From contig NZ_JAKILC010000004.1 in NCBI RefSeq assembly GCF_023283845.1, positions 248,001-312,000 of the forward strand: DNA of 64,000 nt, given 5' to 3'. The position numbers were made by a program, and so were the translations under genes. The DNA comes from Shewanella marinintestina (lineage in GTDB: Bacteria; Pseudomonadota; Gammaproteobacteria; Enterobacterales; Shewanellaceae). The notes under the pieces are model-generated. The model saw only the letters and a program-made list of their open reading frames with translations. It was not told the origin of the DNA and searched no databases. Positions 16,688 to 26,391 of this stretch are shown piece after piece (position 1 is the stretch's first letter; every line of letters starts with the position of its first letter).

Positions 16688-18094
16688 ATGTCTGTAATTC
16701 CAAATTCTACAGCCAGTTCAACAGAAGCACTGGCAGATATTCCTTTACTGCGAGTTGCCAAATTTGGTGGTACATCGGTTGCCGATTATGAAGCTATGCA
16801 GCGCTGTGCCGATATTATTATCAGTAACCCACAAACACGAGTGGTGGTGGTAAGCGCTTCAAGCGGTGTCACTAATAAGTTAGTAGCGTTAACCCAAGAA
16901 GAAACCAGCTCGGAACAGTCGAAAGCTTTAATTAAAAGTATTGCCTCAATTCAATATCAGATCCTCGATAGATTAGGCAATCCTAGTGATGTTGCTGCGC
17001 AAATTGATAAAGTACTTAGCCATATCGCTACGTTAAGCGAGCGTCTTAAGTTGACGCGAAGCAAAGCGGTGATGGATGAGTTATTGTCTCAAGGCGAGAT
17101 GTGTTCATCAGTCTTTTTTGCTGCGGTCCTTAGAGACAAAGGAGCCTGCTCTGCAGCATTTGATGTTCGCCAAGTACTGCGTACAGACAGTCATCATGGG
17201 CGTGCAGAACCGCAAATTGAGCTGATAGCAGAGCTTACAGCTGCACATTTACAGCCATTACTTACGGAACAAGTGATTGTCACGCAGGGTTTTGTTGGCG
17301 CCGACAGCGAAGGTAATACCACGACTTTAGGTCGTGGAGGTAGTGATTACTCTGCAGCTTTATTGGCAGAAGCCTTGCAGGCTAATGCAGTTGAGATCTG
17401 GACCGATGTGGCAGGCATTTATACCACTGACCCAAGACTTGCACCTAACGCTACGCCGATTGCTGAAATCAGTTTCAATGAAGCGGCTGAGATGGCGACT
17501 TTTGGCGCTAAGGTTTTACACCCTGCAACTATATTGCCGGCGGTTAGACAAAAGATTCAGGTGTTTGTTGGCTCAAGTTGGGCGCCAGAACAAGGTGGCA
17601 CTTGGATCCGTCACAAGGTATCTAGCGAACCTGTATATCGCGCTGTAGCACTACGACGCGACCAAACTTTGCTAAACCTTCATAGCTTACAGATGTTACA
17701 TGCCCAAGGTTTCTTAGCTGAGACTTTCGCCACTTTAGCTAAGCATAAGATCAGTGTTGATTTGATCACTACATCAGAGGTGAATGTTGCACTTACTCTA
17801 GATAAAACAGGCTCAGACTCAAGTGGCCAAGGCTTGCTGAGCGAGGCTCTGTTACAAGAGCTATCACAACATTGCCGAGTACGAGTGGAAGAGAATTTAG
17901 CACTAGTTGCGGTGATTGGTAACAATATTGCCTCTACAGCTGGCGTATGCCGCCGGGTTTTTGAAGTGTTAGAAGCCTACAATGTGCGCATGATTTGCCA
18001 AGGAGCAAGCCCACATAACTTGTGTATTTTGGTCGATGAATCGGAAGCGGGCAATGTGATCCGAGCACTTCATGAGAACTTATTTGAAGCTTGA
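16688..18094 (+). CDS. lysC: Lysine-sensitive aspartokinase III
   Basis: Phosphorylates L-aspartate at the first step of the lysine/threonine/methionine pathway. The 468-residue protein has the amino-acid kinase motif KFGGTSVADYEAM near residue 28, the GRGGSDYSAALLA segment, EIWTDVAGIYTTDPR and two C-terminal ACT regions. An upstream lysine riboswitch, together with monofunctional length, supports the lysine-regulated isozyme. An N-terminal extension of about 20 residues relative to the E. coli enzyme precedes the kinase motif. The start ATG is 8 bases after a very strong GAGGGGGG sequence. An aspartoacylase-like gene follows after 57 bases. Confidence 0.95.
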   Translation: MSVIPNSTASSTEALADIPLLRVAKFGGTSVADYEAMQRCADIIISNPQTRVVVVSASSGVTNKLVALTQEETSSEQSKALIKSIASIQYQILDRLGNPSDVAAQIDKVLSHIATLSERLKLTRSKAVMDELLSQGEMCSSVFFAAVLRDKGACSAAFDVRQVLRTDSHHGRAEPQIELIAELTAAHLQPLLTEQVIVTQGFVGADSEGNTTTLGRGGSDYSAALLAEALQANAVEIWTDVAGIYTTDPRLAPNATPIAEISFNEAAEMATFGAKVLHPATILPAVRQKIQVFVGSSWAPEQGGTWIRHKVSSEPVYRAVALRRDQTLLNLHSLQMLHAQGFLAETFATLAKHKISVDLITTSEVNVALTLDKTGSDSSGQGLLSEALLQELSQHCRVRVEENLALVAVIGNNIASTAGVCRRVFEVLEAYNVRMICQGASPHNLCILVDESEAGNVIRALHENLFEA

Positions 18095-18151
18095 TATGTA
18101 ATGCATAATCTAGGTTTACATGAGCCTAGCAGATGAGGAAGTTGATATTTT

Positions 18152-19258
18152 ATGAGCTTTACCCAGTCACACCTTAAGGTGGGTGAATTGGCAACCGGGC
18201 AGGAACTTACTGTTCCGGTTTATCGTATCGAAGCCACATGCAACAATGCGCCAAAGGTGTTTATTCAAGCGAATGTTCACGGTGCTGAAGTACAAGGTAA
18301 TGCGGTTATTTTTCAATTGATGAAACGATTGGAAACTATGGATGTAAAAGGTGAGGTAACTTTGCTGCCTTTAGCTAATCCGTTGGGGATTAACCAAAAG
18401 AGTGGTGAGTTTACTTTAGGCCGTTTTGATCCGATAACCGGAGTTAATTGGAACCGTGAGTACCTTGATCATAAGGTGAATATAGCGGCTTGGTATCAAC
18501 TACATCTCCATCTTGATGACGCTGCATTAGTACAAGCCTATCGTTTGTATTTAATTGAGTCTTGTCAGACGACATTAGCTAATGAGTGGGGAGTGACAAC
18601 AGGCAAGCGCTTAGCTGTCACTTTACAATCATTAGCCCATAAAGCGGATATTGTGATTGATCTGCATACCGGCCCAAAATCTTGCAAACATATGTATTGT
18701 CCAGAATATGATATGGCCTCTGCATCGTTTTTCTCTATCCCTTTTTCATTGGTGATCCCTAATGATTTTGGCGGTGCGATGGATGAAGCAGCTTTTTGCC
18801 CATGGTGGCAACTTTCCGATTATCTCGAAACTCAAGGGCGCAGCTTGAAGGTACCTGTTGCTGCATTTACCCTGGAGCTTGGCAGTCAAGAATTAATTGA
18901 TATGGATGATGCTGCGAGTGATGCGATGGGGATCTTAGCCTACCTAAGCCATAGAGGAGTGATTGCTGACAAGGTCGAGCCTGCCAAGATGGCAAGACAT
19001 GGCTGTTATCTAAAAGATTATAAAAAGTATCACGCACCCAAGGCTGGCTTAGTTGAGTATCAAGCAAAGCTGGGTCATATGCTTGATGCCGGCAAACCGT
19101 TAGCAAATATTCTAAGACTAGATAGATACGGAACTGATGAAGAGTTTACCAAGCTGACATTGGCTCAAGACTGTGTGCCTATCCTTCATTTTGCCTCTGC
19201 TTCTGTCTATCAAGGGACCGAGCTTTACAAGGTAATGACCAACCTTTTTGAGCTTTAG
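18152..19258 (+). CDS. Succinylglutamate desuccinylase/aspartoacylase family zinc hydrolase
   Basis: Predicted M14-like zinc-dependent deacylase. The 368-residue protein has the first metal motif at His43-Gly-Ala-Glu46 (NVHGAEVQ), followed by LPLANPLGINQK, the NWNREY substrate-binding segment and the third ligand in VIDLHTGP near residue 173. A C-terminal beta domain (residues 285-365) matches AstE-like enzymes. It differs from AstE in length, and there is no arginine-catabolism neighbour. It lies 57 bases after lysC and may be co-transcribed and share its lysine control. The substrate is unknown. Confidence 0.85.
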   Translation: MSFTQSHLKVGELATGQELTVPVYRIEATCNNAPKVFIQANVHGAEVQGNAVIFQLMKRLETMDVKGEVTLLPLANPLGINQKSGEFTLGRFDPITGVNWNREYLDHKVNIAAWYQLHLHLDDAALVQAYRLYLIESCQTTLANEWGVTTGKRLAVTLQSLAHKADIVIDLHTGPKSCKHMYCPEYDMASASFFSIPFSLVIPNDFGGAMDEAAFCPWWQLSDYLETQGRSLKVPVAAFTLELGSQELIDMDDAASDAMGILAYLSHRGVIADKVEPAKMARHGCYLKDYKKYHAPKAGLVEYQAKLGHMLDAGKPLANILRLDRYGTDEEFTKLTLAQDCVPILHFASASVYQGTELYKVMTNLFEL

Positions 19259-19303
19259 TCTTTAGAAGTACCAAATAATATTACAGATTTAATCGAACAA
19301 ATA

Positions 19304-19332
19304 AAAAAGGGAGCCATAGGCTCCCTTTTTCT
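19304..19332. terminator. Bidirectional terminator between convergent genes
   Basis: A perfect 12-bp stem (AAAAAGGGAGCC with GGCTCCCTTTTT) around an ATA loop lies between the aspartoacylase-like gene and the subtilase gene on the other strand. Confidence 0.93.
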
Positions 19333-19357
19333 ATTGCGAATTAACGCTTATTTATAC

Positions 19358-22300
19358 TTACTTATTGCGACGACGTAAGCCTGCAAATGGTAGAAGAACT
19401 AGTGCTAACCATCCTAATGAACCACCACCTGAAGATTTCTCTTCCTTAGCAGTTACAGCGATAGTTGCGCTACCCGCTTCACTTTCTGCACGGCCATCAG
19501 ATGCAACAACTGAGAACACATAATCGTTTGTGCCTGCAGGTGCTGTAAATACGATAGATGAACCGCCATTAGTGAAGCTAACGCTTGGGCCTGATGTTTG
19601 AGTCCAAGTGTAAGTTAGCTCATCACCGTCAGCGTCTTTACCGTTAGCTTTTGCTGTAACTACAAAGCCTTCAGTACTTGTCATGCCTGATGGAGAAACC
19701 GTTGGTACAGTGTTGTTAATCTCAACAGTAACTGTTGCAGCTTCAGAACGGTTACCCATAGTGTCAATTGCTACCACTTCTGCAACCATTGACTCGCTTT
19801 GCTGATCAATAACTGCATCTTCGCTTAGCTTAACAGTACCGTCTTTTTCGATTACCAACATGTTGTTGTTGCTGCTGATTACCACAAACTCAGAGAATGG
19901 GCTTGTTAGCATATCTGGGTCAGTAGCCATTAGCATACCAAGCTCAGTGCCTGCTTCAGCGCCTTTATCTACAGATAGCATAGTATCTTCAACAGTCGGT
20001 GCAGAGTTACCTTCATCGGTAGTGTTTGCCGTAATAGACATTGAACCGTTGTCAGATAGGAAGATGTAACCATTTGCGTTAGCGCCAACTTCAGCTTGCA
20101 GAGTCGCACTCTCGCCTGGCTCAAGCTCAGTCACTTCTACGCCATCTTCATCAACAAGGATTGCACTTGTACCTGAACCATCTAGCATCAGTGTTGCTAC
20201 AACTTCATCACCAGTACCTGTTGATGTTGGAGCCCAATCACTTTCTTCTACGCGGTAACGAACAGTCACATCACTGCCTAGATCCGCTGCAGTTAGGTTC
20301 ATATCTTCAAAACATGCTTTAACAGTAACAAAGTCATTACCCGTTACGTGGAAAGCTGGCTGAAGTGTACCGCTAGCAGTGCCATATGTTTTAACAAAAC
20401 CATATAGTGCACGTGGATAGCCATCATTGAACCAATTTAGGTTAACCGTTGTTGCTGTGTAGTCCCACACGCCATCGTTGTTAGTATCGAAATCAACATT
20501 GTAGCTTGCTACGAACGTATGAACGATAGGGTCACGCATTTGGAATGTGTTGTAGATAGCAATACCTTCACCACAAGAACTGCTGCCTAATAGCTCACTT
20601 GAAGCATTAAGTAAGTCGTGACGTAGTGAGTTATCTACAGGGCTTGATGCAGTAAGTGGAGCAGTAAATGGATCTGAAATAGCAACTGCACCAGAGTTTG
20701 TTAAGGTGCGAACTATTCCATCTTCAGTTACTTCAGTCATTACTGATGCGGCAGCGGTTGCTTTAGGAAGAATATGGTAAACCATATGTAGAGCAACTTC
20801 TTCGCCTTCCATAAACTTAATTGCACCGTCGTATTCAGAAAGCGTTAATGCTTCTGATGCTTCAGTTGCAGTGCCATCTAGCTCATAAGAGGACGTTAGT
20901 GTCCACTCTGGAAGCTTAGTTGGGTCAATCGTTACAGTCACATCGAAGTCAGCTGTTTGGCCTGCCGCAATTGTCACAGTTTCAGGCATTTCAAAGCTTA
21001 CCGCTGCAGATGTTTCATCGTTTTCGAAACGTTGCTTAGCAGCTAGTGTGTAAGTCTTTTCTTCAGCAGAGAAGTTCTTAACTGTTACTGTTTTAGTCAT
21101 TGAAACAGTTTGGTCTGTTGCGACTAGACCAAATGCCAATGCTGCTTGCTGTGTGTCTTTATTCCAAGCGATAGCTGGAAGGCTCACAGCTTTTTCAACA
21201 TCAACTAGACCTGAACCAATGTAGCTAATTGGTGCTAGTTCAGCGTCTGGGTTTAGACCTTTTGGATCTAAAGTAACGTCAAGGTTTGCAGAGTTCATCA
21301 TTGTTGCTTTGATTTCCATAGCATTACGCTCTGGAAGTGCTTCGCGAACAATACTCATTGCACCCGCAGTGATTGGGCTTGAGAATGAAGTACCACTGAT
21401 TGGAGATAGTGCATCACCACCACCTGGGTAAGCCGTTAAGATAGCTGTACCTGGAGCAGTAATTTCTGGCTTCAAGGTACCCGCAATTGATGGGCCGCGA
21501 GAAGTAAAGGTAGCAATTGCGCCTGCTGTTGTTACTTCTTCTGAAGTTACGTTATAAGCAACTGGACCGTCGACTAGACCGGCTTTAATTACGTCACCGT
21601 CTTCTTTTGAAATCATTACCGATGGAATGGTTACAGCAGGATCTGAACCACCCATGTTGAACGCACCGTCATCAGGCTTGTTGTTTGCAACAATGACAAA
21701 CACCGCGCCTTTTTCTTGGGCGTGAAGAACCTTAGATGTGAAGTTACAAGCACCACGGTCAATGATTACGGCCTGACCTTTAAAGTCTGTTCCATCTGCA
21801 AATGGGTCACAACCATTTTGGTTGTCAGTTGGGTAAATGAGAGGCGCTTTAGTATCGTCAAACATAAACTCGTTGGTTGTGTTAAAACCAGCGCCAAATG
21901 CTTCAACAGTTTCACCAGCAAATGATGAATCAAGCTTACCAGCTTTTGTCGTTGGGTGAGTCATAGCACCAACTGATAACGCGTTGTTTGATGTGCTTGG
22001 GCCGCCAACAACAAACGGGGTAGGGCCGTCATTACCCGCAGAAATAGCTAAGTTAACGCCAAGCTCTGCCATCTCATCTAGCATTTCTTGAACAGCGCCA
22101 CCTTTAATATCACCGAAATCACCACCTAGTGACATGTTTACTGTATCTACACGATCGCTGATATCGCCATCGCCATTCGGATCCATTGAAGCTTCAAGTG
22201 CTAATAACTGAGCTAGCCCAGGACAACCTGAGTTACATACTGAATAGACAAAAAGTTCTACATCTGGAGCCACACCAACCACTGAGTGACTTACATGAGT

Positions 22301-22993
22301 ACCGTGATTAGTATTAACATCGATTGGGTTCGGATCGTCATTGATAAAGTCATAACCACCAATGATTTTACCTTGAGGCCAGTTTGGTGCCTCAGCTTGC
22401 ATTGCCACTGCGGCATCGTAATCAGCTTTATCGCCGCTACCACCTAGTGCTTTATGAGTGTAATCAACACCTGTATCTAATACGGCAACACGTTGGCCTT
22501 TACCTGATGCTACACCGGCTTCAATCACAGCTTTAGCTTTAATGTATTCAGCGCTGTCATCAACATGTAGTTCGTAATCGTAAATAGGAAGAATGTCGGC
22601 AACATCTGGGTTGGCTAGCATTGCAGCGAGTGCATATTTGTCTGCTTCAACAATAATCGAGTTAACTAGATTTGAGGTTGTTGCTAAAACGTTAACGTTT
22701 GCATCCATTGAGTTGAGGCTAGCTTGTACACGTTCTTGTGAATTAGCAATGCCGCTTACTGCAGATGATTGATTAAAACCGAAAGTGCGGCTTTGCTCTG
22801 AAATTGATTGAGTATTTAGTTTTAGCATCCAAGCTACAGGTGTCTTAGCTTGCATTTCTTTGTTCAGGCTAACGTTAAAGCCTTGATATTCATCGTTTGT
22901 TTGATTGGTAGTATTATACTTTTCAATTGACCCTGCATAGGCCGTTGATGAAATTAGCGCTGCCGAAATGGCAATAGATAGTTTTGTTTTCAC
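19358..22993 (-). CDS. Secreted S8 subtilisin-like protease with PA domain and GlyGly-CTERM tail
   Basis: Predicted large extracellular serine protease. The GTG at 22993 is preferred, since AAGGA lies 8 bases upstream and a signal peptide (MKTKLSIAISAALISSTAYA) follows at once; an ATG at 23041 is the alternative. In this numbering the triad is Asp173 (VLDTGVD), His230 (NHGTHV) and Ser536 (SGTSFSSP), with oxyanion Asn in SAGNDG. A protease-associated domain (about residues 390-480, DRGACNFTSK) interrupts the catalytic domain. C-terminal Ig/PKD-like domains precede SSGGGSLGWLALVLLPF and RRRNK, a GlyGly-CTERM anchor processed by rhombosortase in related bacteria. Length is 1211 residues. Confidence 0.93.
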   Translation of the reverse strand: MKTKLSIAISAALISSTAYAGSIEKYNTTNQTNDEYQGFNVSLNKEMQAKTPVAWMLKLNTQSISEQSRTFGFNQSSAVSGIANSQERVQASLNSMDANVNVLATTSNLVNSIIVEADKYALAAMLANPDVADILPIYDYELHVDDSAEYIKAKAVIEAGVASGKGQRVAVLDTGVDYTHKALGGSGDKADYDAAVAMQAEAPNWPQGKIIGGYDFINDDPNPIDVNTNHGTHVSHSVVGVAPDVELFVYSVCNSGCPGLAQLLALEASMDPNGDGDISDRVDTVNMSLGGDFGDIKGGAVQEMLDEMAELGVNLAISAGNDGPTPFVVGGPSTSNNALSVGAMTHPTTKAGKLDSSFAGETVEAFGAGFNTTNEFMFDDTKAPLIYPTDNQNGCDPFADGTDFKGQAVIIDRGACNFTSKVLHAQEKGAVFVIVANNKPDDGAFNMGGSDPAVTIPSVMISKEDGDVIKAGLVDGPVAYNVTSEEVTTAGAIATFTSRGPSIAGTLKPEITAPGTAILTAYPGGGDALSPISGTSFSSPITAGAMSIVREALPERNAMEIKATMMNSANLDVTLDPKGLNPDAELAPISYIGSGLVDVEKAVSLPAIAWNKDTQQAALAFGLVATDQTVSMTKTVTVKNFSAEEKTYTLAAKQRFENDETSAAVSFEMPETVTIAAGQTADFDVTVTIDPTKLPEWTLTSSYELDGTATEASEALTLSEYDGAIKFMEGEEVALHMVYHILPKATAAASVMTEVTEDGIVRTLTNSGAVAISDPFTAPLTASSPVDNSLRHDLLNASSELLGSSSCGEGIAIYNTFQMRDPIVHTFVASYNVDFDTNNDGVWDYTATTVNLNWFNDGYPRALYGFVKTYGTASGTLQPAFHVTGNDFVTVKACFEDMNLTAADLGSDVTVRYRVEESDWAPTSTGTGDEVVATLMLDGSGTSAILVDEDGVEVTELEPGESATLQAEVGANANGYIFLSDNGSMSITANTTDEGNSAPTVEDTMLSVDKGAEAGTELGMLMATDPDMLTSPFSEFVVISSNNNMLVIEKDGTVKLSEDAVIDQQSESMVAEVVAIDTMGNRSEAATVTVEINNTVPTVSPSGMTSTEGFVVTAKANGKDADGDELTYTWTQTSGPSVSFTNGGSSIVFTAPAGTNDYVFSVVASDGRAESEAGSATIAVTAKEEKSSGGGSLGWLALVLLPFAGLRRRNK

Positions 22994-23211
22994 AACTTTA
23001 TTCCTTGTCAATTTGCCGTAACCTACTTGGGTTAAGGTCATTCTTTGTTATTTTCTTGCTATTCTTTTATTCCCACACTATGGCGGTTGACAAAGTTGTA
23101 ACACAAAAGTTGTGTATTGATAACAAAAGTATCAAAAAAAAGCAGATGTTTAGTTTTTTCCGATACTTTCTGGAATGAATAACTATTGGTTATTTTATAT
23201 TCTTTTTGGTT

Positions 23212-23673
23212 TTAAGGTTTGACCGCACGTACAATAGGGTTCTGCAAACTAATGAGTGTTTCTGTGGACTGAATTTCATCGATAGATTGAATGCGATTAA
23301 TCAAAACATGCTGCAAGCCATCAATAGATTGGCACATTACCTTTACAAAAACGCTGTAGTTGCCCGTAGTATAATAAGCTTCAACCACCTCTTCTAAAGC
23401 ATTCAGTTTCGAAATTGCTGCAGGATAATCCCCTGCGCTTTTTAAATTAATACCGATGAAACAACAAACGTCATAGCCTAGTGCTTTTGGGTTAACGGTA
23501 ATTTGTGCGCCAGTGATAATGCCTGCTTGCTTCATTTTTTCTACGCGAACATGAATTGTCCCCGCACTCACACCGAAACGTTTAGCGAGCTCAGCGAAAG
23601 GTGTTCTCGCTTCTTTCATTAAGGCAGATAGAATTTGGTTATCGAGTGAATCTCTTTGAAATGGAGCTTCCAT
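23212..23673 (-). CDS. asnC: Transcriptional regulator AsnC (Lrp/AsnC family)
   Basis: Feast/famine regulator of 153 residues, closely resembling E. coli AsnC, which senses asparagine and controls asnA. The N-terminal helix-turn-helix contains ELAKRFGVSAGTIHVRVEKM. The C-terminal RAM ligand-binding domain includes YYTTGNYSVFVKVMCQSIDGLQ. In enterobacteria asnC is divergent from asnA; here asnA is not adjacent, so its main target must lie elsewhere. It is followed, 218 bases on, by the subtilase gene on the same strand, which seems to have its own promoter. Confidence 0.93.
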   Translation of the reverse strand: MEAPFQRDSLDNQILSALMKEARTPFAELAKRFGVSAGTIHVRVEKMKQAGIITGAQITVNPKALGYDVCCFIGINLKSAGDYPAAISKLNALEEVVEAYYTTGNYSVFVKVMCQSIDGLQHVLINRIQSIDEIQSTETLISLQNPIVRAVKP

Positions 23674-23943
23674 AATAAATGTGTCATTTGTTTATTGGTT
23701 AGATAAGTAATTTACGTATTTTTTGAGGAATGTTCTACTGATTTAGTGAGTATCTTTATGCTTTTTCATAATAACTAGGTGTTAATAAGCTTATATCACT
23801 ATGATTGCTGATAGAGTTTTAGTACTGAAAGCCGAGTGTGGATGAAATTTATGCAAGGTTTGTTTGGTATAAAGGTAGTAAATGCAGGCAGGTTTTATAG
23901 TTGAAAAGCATTAGTGCACTTTCTGGAGTGAGTACTTTTAGTT
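23674..23943. other. Intergenic region upstream of asnC
   Basis: AT-rich, probably holding the asnC promoter on the minus strand. No gene, repeat or operator could be recognised with confidence. Confidence 0.5.
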
Positions 23944-23989
23944 AAACCATAGGTGGAGGCGAATTAAATTAGTCTACACCTGTGGTTTT
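23944..23989 (-). terminator. Terminator hairpin of rluA
   Basis: A 12-bp stem (AAACCATAGGTG with CACCTGTGGTTT, one G-T pair) around a long AT-rich loop lies just past the rluA stop. The T-run is short on the minus strand, so strength is uncertain. Confidence 0.6.
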
Positions 23990-24015
23990 AGCGCTCGATT
24001 TTAGTGCTTTGGGTG

Positions 24016-24693
24016 TTATTGCTCACCTTCGGCAAGTATAAATGGCACATCACAACTAAAGGTCATAGGCTCTTTAGTGTAAGGGTGAGTAATCGTTAGC
24101 GACTGGGCATGCAATAGTAAGCGTGGTGCTAACCGCTTAGCTAATGGATCCGCATAAAAATTATCACCAAGAATAGGGTGGCCTAATGCCATCATATGTA
24201 CCCTTAACTGGTGAGAACGACCTGTAATGGGGGTCAGCTTAACGAGTGTTGAACGTTTGCCATAGCTAACCACTTCATAATGAGTTTGCGAGGCTTTACC
24301 TATCTTATGGTCGACTTTTTGTTTTGGACGGTTTGGCCAATCACATATAAGTGGCAAGTTAACCGTACCATGAGACTCTTTTACATGACCAGCAACGCGA
24401 GCATAGTAGGTTTTCTGGGTTTCTCTATCTCTAAATTGGCGTTTTAGTTCTGACTCGGCACTGCGTATTAACGCCACCACGATTACGCCTGAAGTCGCCA
24501 TATCTAAGCGATGTACAATTTTCGCATGGGGAAACTCTGCGAGGACTCGGCTATAGGTACTATCGGCGTGCGCCGGATCTCTGCCCGGTACAGACAATAG
24601 GCCTGATGGCTTATTGACGACCATAATATCTTTATCTTGATGGAGTATTTCAAGCCAAGGTGTAGTCGGAGGAGAGTAGACGAAATCAGTCAT
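24016..24693 (-). CDS. rluA: Dual-specificity 23S rRNA/tRNA pseudouridine synthase RluA
   Basis: Forms pseudouridine in 23S rRNA (position 746) and tRNA position 32 in E. coli. The 225-residue protein has the catalytic motif HRLDMATSGVIV with its Asp near residue 63, the N-terminal VNKPSGLLSVPGR motif, the diagnostic PLICDWPNRPKQKV stretch and GRSHQLRVHM in the C-terminal region. Length and sequence match RluA rather than RluC/RluD: there is no S4 domain. Monocistronic with a downstream hairpin. Confidence 0.95.
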   Translation of the reverse strand: MTDFVYSPPTTPWLEILHQDKDIMVVNKPSGLLSVPGRDPAHADSTYSRVLAEFPHAKIVHRLDMATSGVIVVALIRSAESELKRQFRDRETQKTYYARVAGHVKESHGTVNLPLICDWPNRPKQKVDHKIGKASQTHYEVVSYGKRSTLVKLTPITGRSHQLRVHMMALGHPILGDNFYADPLAKRLAPRLLLHAQSLTITHPYTKEPMTFSCDVPFILAEGEQ

Positions 24694-24807
24694 TATGAAA
24701 CCTTATTAAAATTGCGCGGCAAAGATACCTCTTAGGTCGTTGTCCATGCAAGCAGATTTCATCGCATCTCCCTTTGAAGCTATAAATTCCTTGCTTGGCT
24801 AGCTGTT

Positions 24808-25098
24808 TTACGAAAAGCTATTACCGTTGACATGCATAATGGCAAAGGTCCAAACCACAAAAGCTAGCGCTGAGTGGATTAAGGCGTAAAACGACTGATC
24901 GAGACGCCCCATGCTTCTGGCATCCCAAATGAGTAGGCCATGCAGCAAGATGACGATAGGAAATAGTGCTAATAGTGGGTAGAGGCTTAGTACGCTAGCA
25001 TCACCGAAAATGAGTCTGCTCAGTAGGGCCCACACAACCATAAAACCAGTGATTATCGGTGGCATTGCGACGCGATATTGCTCAGGGTATGGAAACAT
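24808..25098 (-). CDS. Small membrane protein, unknown function
   Basis: A 96-residue hydrophobic protein with about three membrane segments: residues 12-32, 38-57 and 72-90. It is not recognised as a known family. It sits 23 bases downstream of the SAM methyltransferase gene and in the same direction, so the three genes 26064 to 24808 probably form one operon of envelope-related small proteins. Confidence 0.7.
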   Translation of the reverse strand: MFPYPEQYRVAMPPIITGFMVVWALLSRLIFGDASVLSLYPLLALFPIVILLHGLLIWDARSMGRLDQSFYALIHSALAFVVWTFAIMHVNGNSFS

Positions 25099-25121
25099 AC
25101 TTGGCCTCTACTTAGTCCTGT

Positions 25122-25679
25122 TTACCCCAACGGTTTTTGCGCAATGATTTGCGCTTTATAACTAGCGTTAGGTAATTCTCCGAATAGATCTTCAGAGTAA
25201 TGGAGACAGAGCCAGTTAGCAAATAATGCCTTTAATTCACCCTGTTTCAACAAAAAGTCAGGATTACGTGGTCGACCGATTTCAGCTTGTTGTTCGGTGA
25301 AGGTCTCGTAAATAATCAGCCCACCCGGCTTGACGGATTTGACTATTTGGCCAAACAAAGGACGATGCAGGTAGTTAAAAACCAACACAACATCATAGTG
25401 ATTTTCAGGTAGAGAAGGGGCGCTGCCATTTTCGAGATCCCACTCTAGGCGCTCAATGTTGGTAGATTCATTTACGGCTATAACATCAAGGCCACTGAGA
25501 TCTCTATCGAGATAACTGACATCTAAGCCCTTATCGGTAAACCATTGGCCATTGCGGCCGCTACCACAAGCAAGATCTAACACCTTGCTTTGAGGTGTTA
25601 GATAATTATTGAGTTGTGCAAATTGGGATATGAGTTGCGCGCTATTGCACTGACTAGCCTTTAACTTCTTTTCTGCCAT
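25122..25679 (-). CDS. Class I SAM-dependent methyltransferase
   Basis: A 185-residue Rossmann-fold methyltransferase. Motif I is VLDLACGSGRNGQWF near residue 37, motif II is YLDRDLSGLDVI, and VVLVFNYLHRPLF is the motif IV region. It resembles TehB/UbiE-like small methyltransferases, but the substrate cannot be deduced. Its start overlaps the upstream membrane-protein gene by 26 bases in another frame, which implies translational coupling. Confidence 0.88.
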   Translation of the reverse strand: MAEKKLKASQCNSAQLISQFAQLNNYLTPQSKVLDLACGSGRNGQWFTDKGLDVSYLDRDLSGLDVIAVNESTNIERLEWDLENGSAPSLPENHYDVVLVFNYLHRPLFGQIVKSVKPGGLIIYETFTEQQAEIGRPRNPDFLLKQGELKALFANWLCLHYSEDLFGELPNASYKAQIIAQKPLG

Positions 25680-26064
25680 CTATTCTGCGTCCGTGTACTA
25701 CTGAGAAGTGTCTAAGCCCTGCTGGGCCATGAGATACAACGACAGATAGTAACACGACAAAAATTAGCAATTCTGGTTTATATGCGGCAAATGGAATAAA
25801 CAAAGTCAGTAGACCTAATTTTGCAATTGTAAGCACTCCTTTTAATTGGATTAGCCAGCGCCAGTCGCGGACGATTTCCCACAGCATCATGGCCGATCCC
25901 GTCACCATCGCCATAATCCAATAAGTTAGCCACTTTTCTTGCGGCACATGCAACAAAATGCCACCGCCTGCACCTGTTATACCTAATATATGTAAAGCAC
26001 GCAGCGCAGTCTTAGAAAAACGTTGCAGCATAAATTGTTTTTCTGTGAGTTCTTTTCTAGCCAT
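25654..26064 (-). CDS. Small membrane protein in an operon with a methyltransferase
   Basis: A 136-residue protein with about four hydrophobic segments (from residue 20 to about 112) and a basic C-terminal tail (HGRRIDGRKEVKG). Histidines in predicted helices (HILGITGAGGG, HVPQEKW, SHGPAGLRHFS) recall small b-type or haem-associated membrane proteins, but no family is firmly recognised. First gene of a three-gene operon; its end overlaps the methyltransferase start. Confidence 0.72.
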   Translation of the reverse strand: MARKELTEKQFMLQRFSKTALRALHILGITGAGGGILLHVPQEKWLTYWIMAMVTGSAMMLWEIVRDWRWLIQLKGVLTIAKLGLLTLFIPFAAYKPELLIFVVLLSVVVSHGPAGLRHFSVVHGRRIDGRKEVKG

Positions 26065-26391
26065 ATATAAAGAGTCTTGTGCTATTAGCGGTGAGCAAAT
26101 TTTATCAGGAAATCCCTATTTGAAAAGCGCTGATAGCTCACAAGCTTAAACATGCAAAGATATTTACGATTGAAGCTTGGCTAATTGGGGACAAAATCGC
26201 CTTTTCATCGGTGTTTCAGGCTGATTTTGTGAGTCAGTTATCTGTACCTCTTTATGTATAGTGGTATGTTACTCGATATTAGCTTACTCCTGCTGTGCTT
26301 GGTCAATTATGCTCAACCAAGTACAACGTTGATTTGAATTTATCTTGAGAATGTATCCTTCTTATATAAGACAAGTTCAGAATTAAGCTGG
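26065..26391. other. Intergenic region with candidate small-RNA transcription unit
   Basis: No protein gene. A hairpin (CTTGGT with ACCAAG, 26298-26321) is followed at 26392 by a strong plus-strand terminator that belongs to no visible gene. A TATAGT hexamer near 26258 is a possible -10. The divergent promoter for the minus-strand operon starting at 26064 also lies here. Confidence 0.45.
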
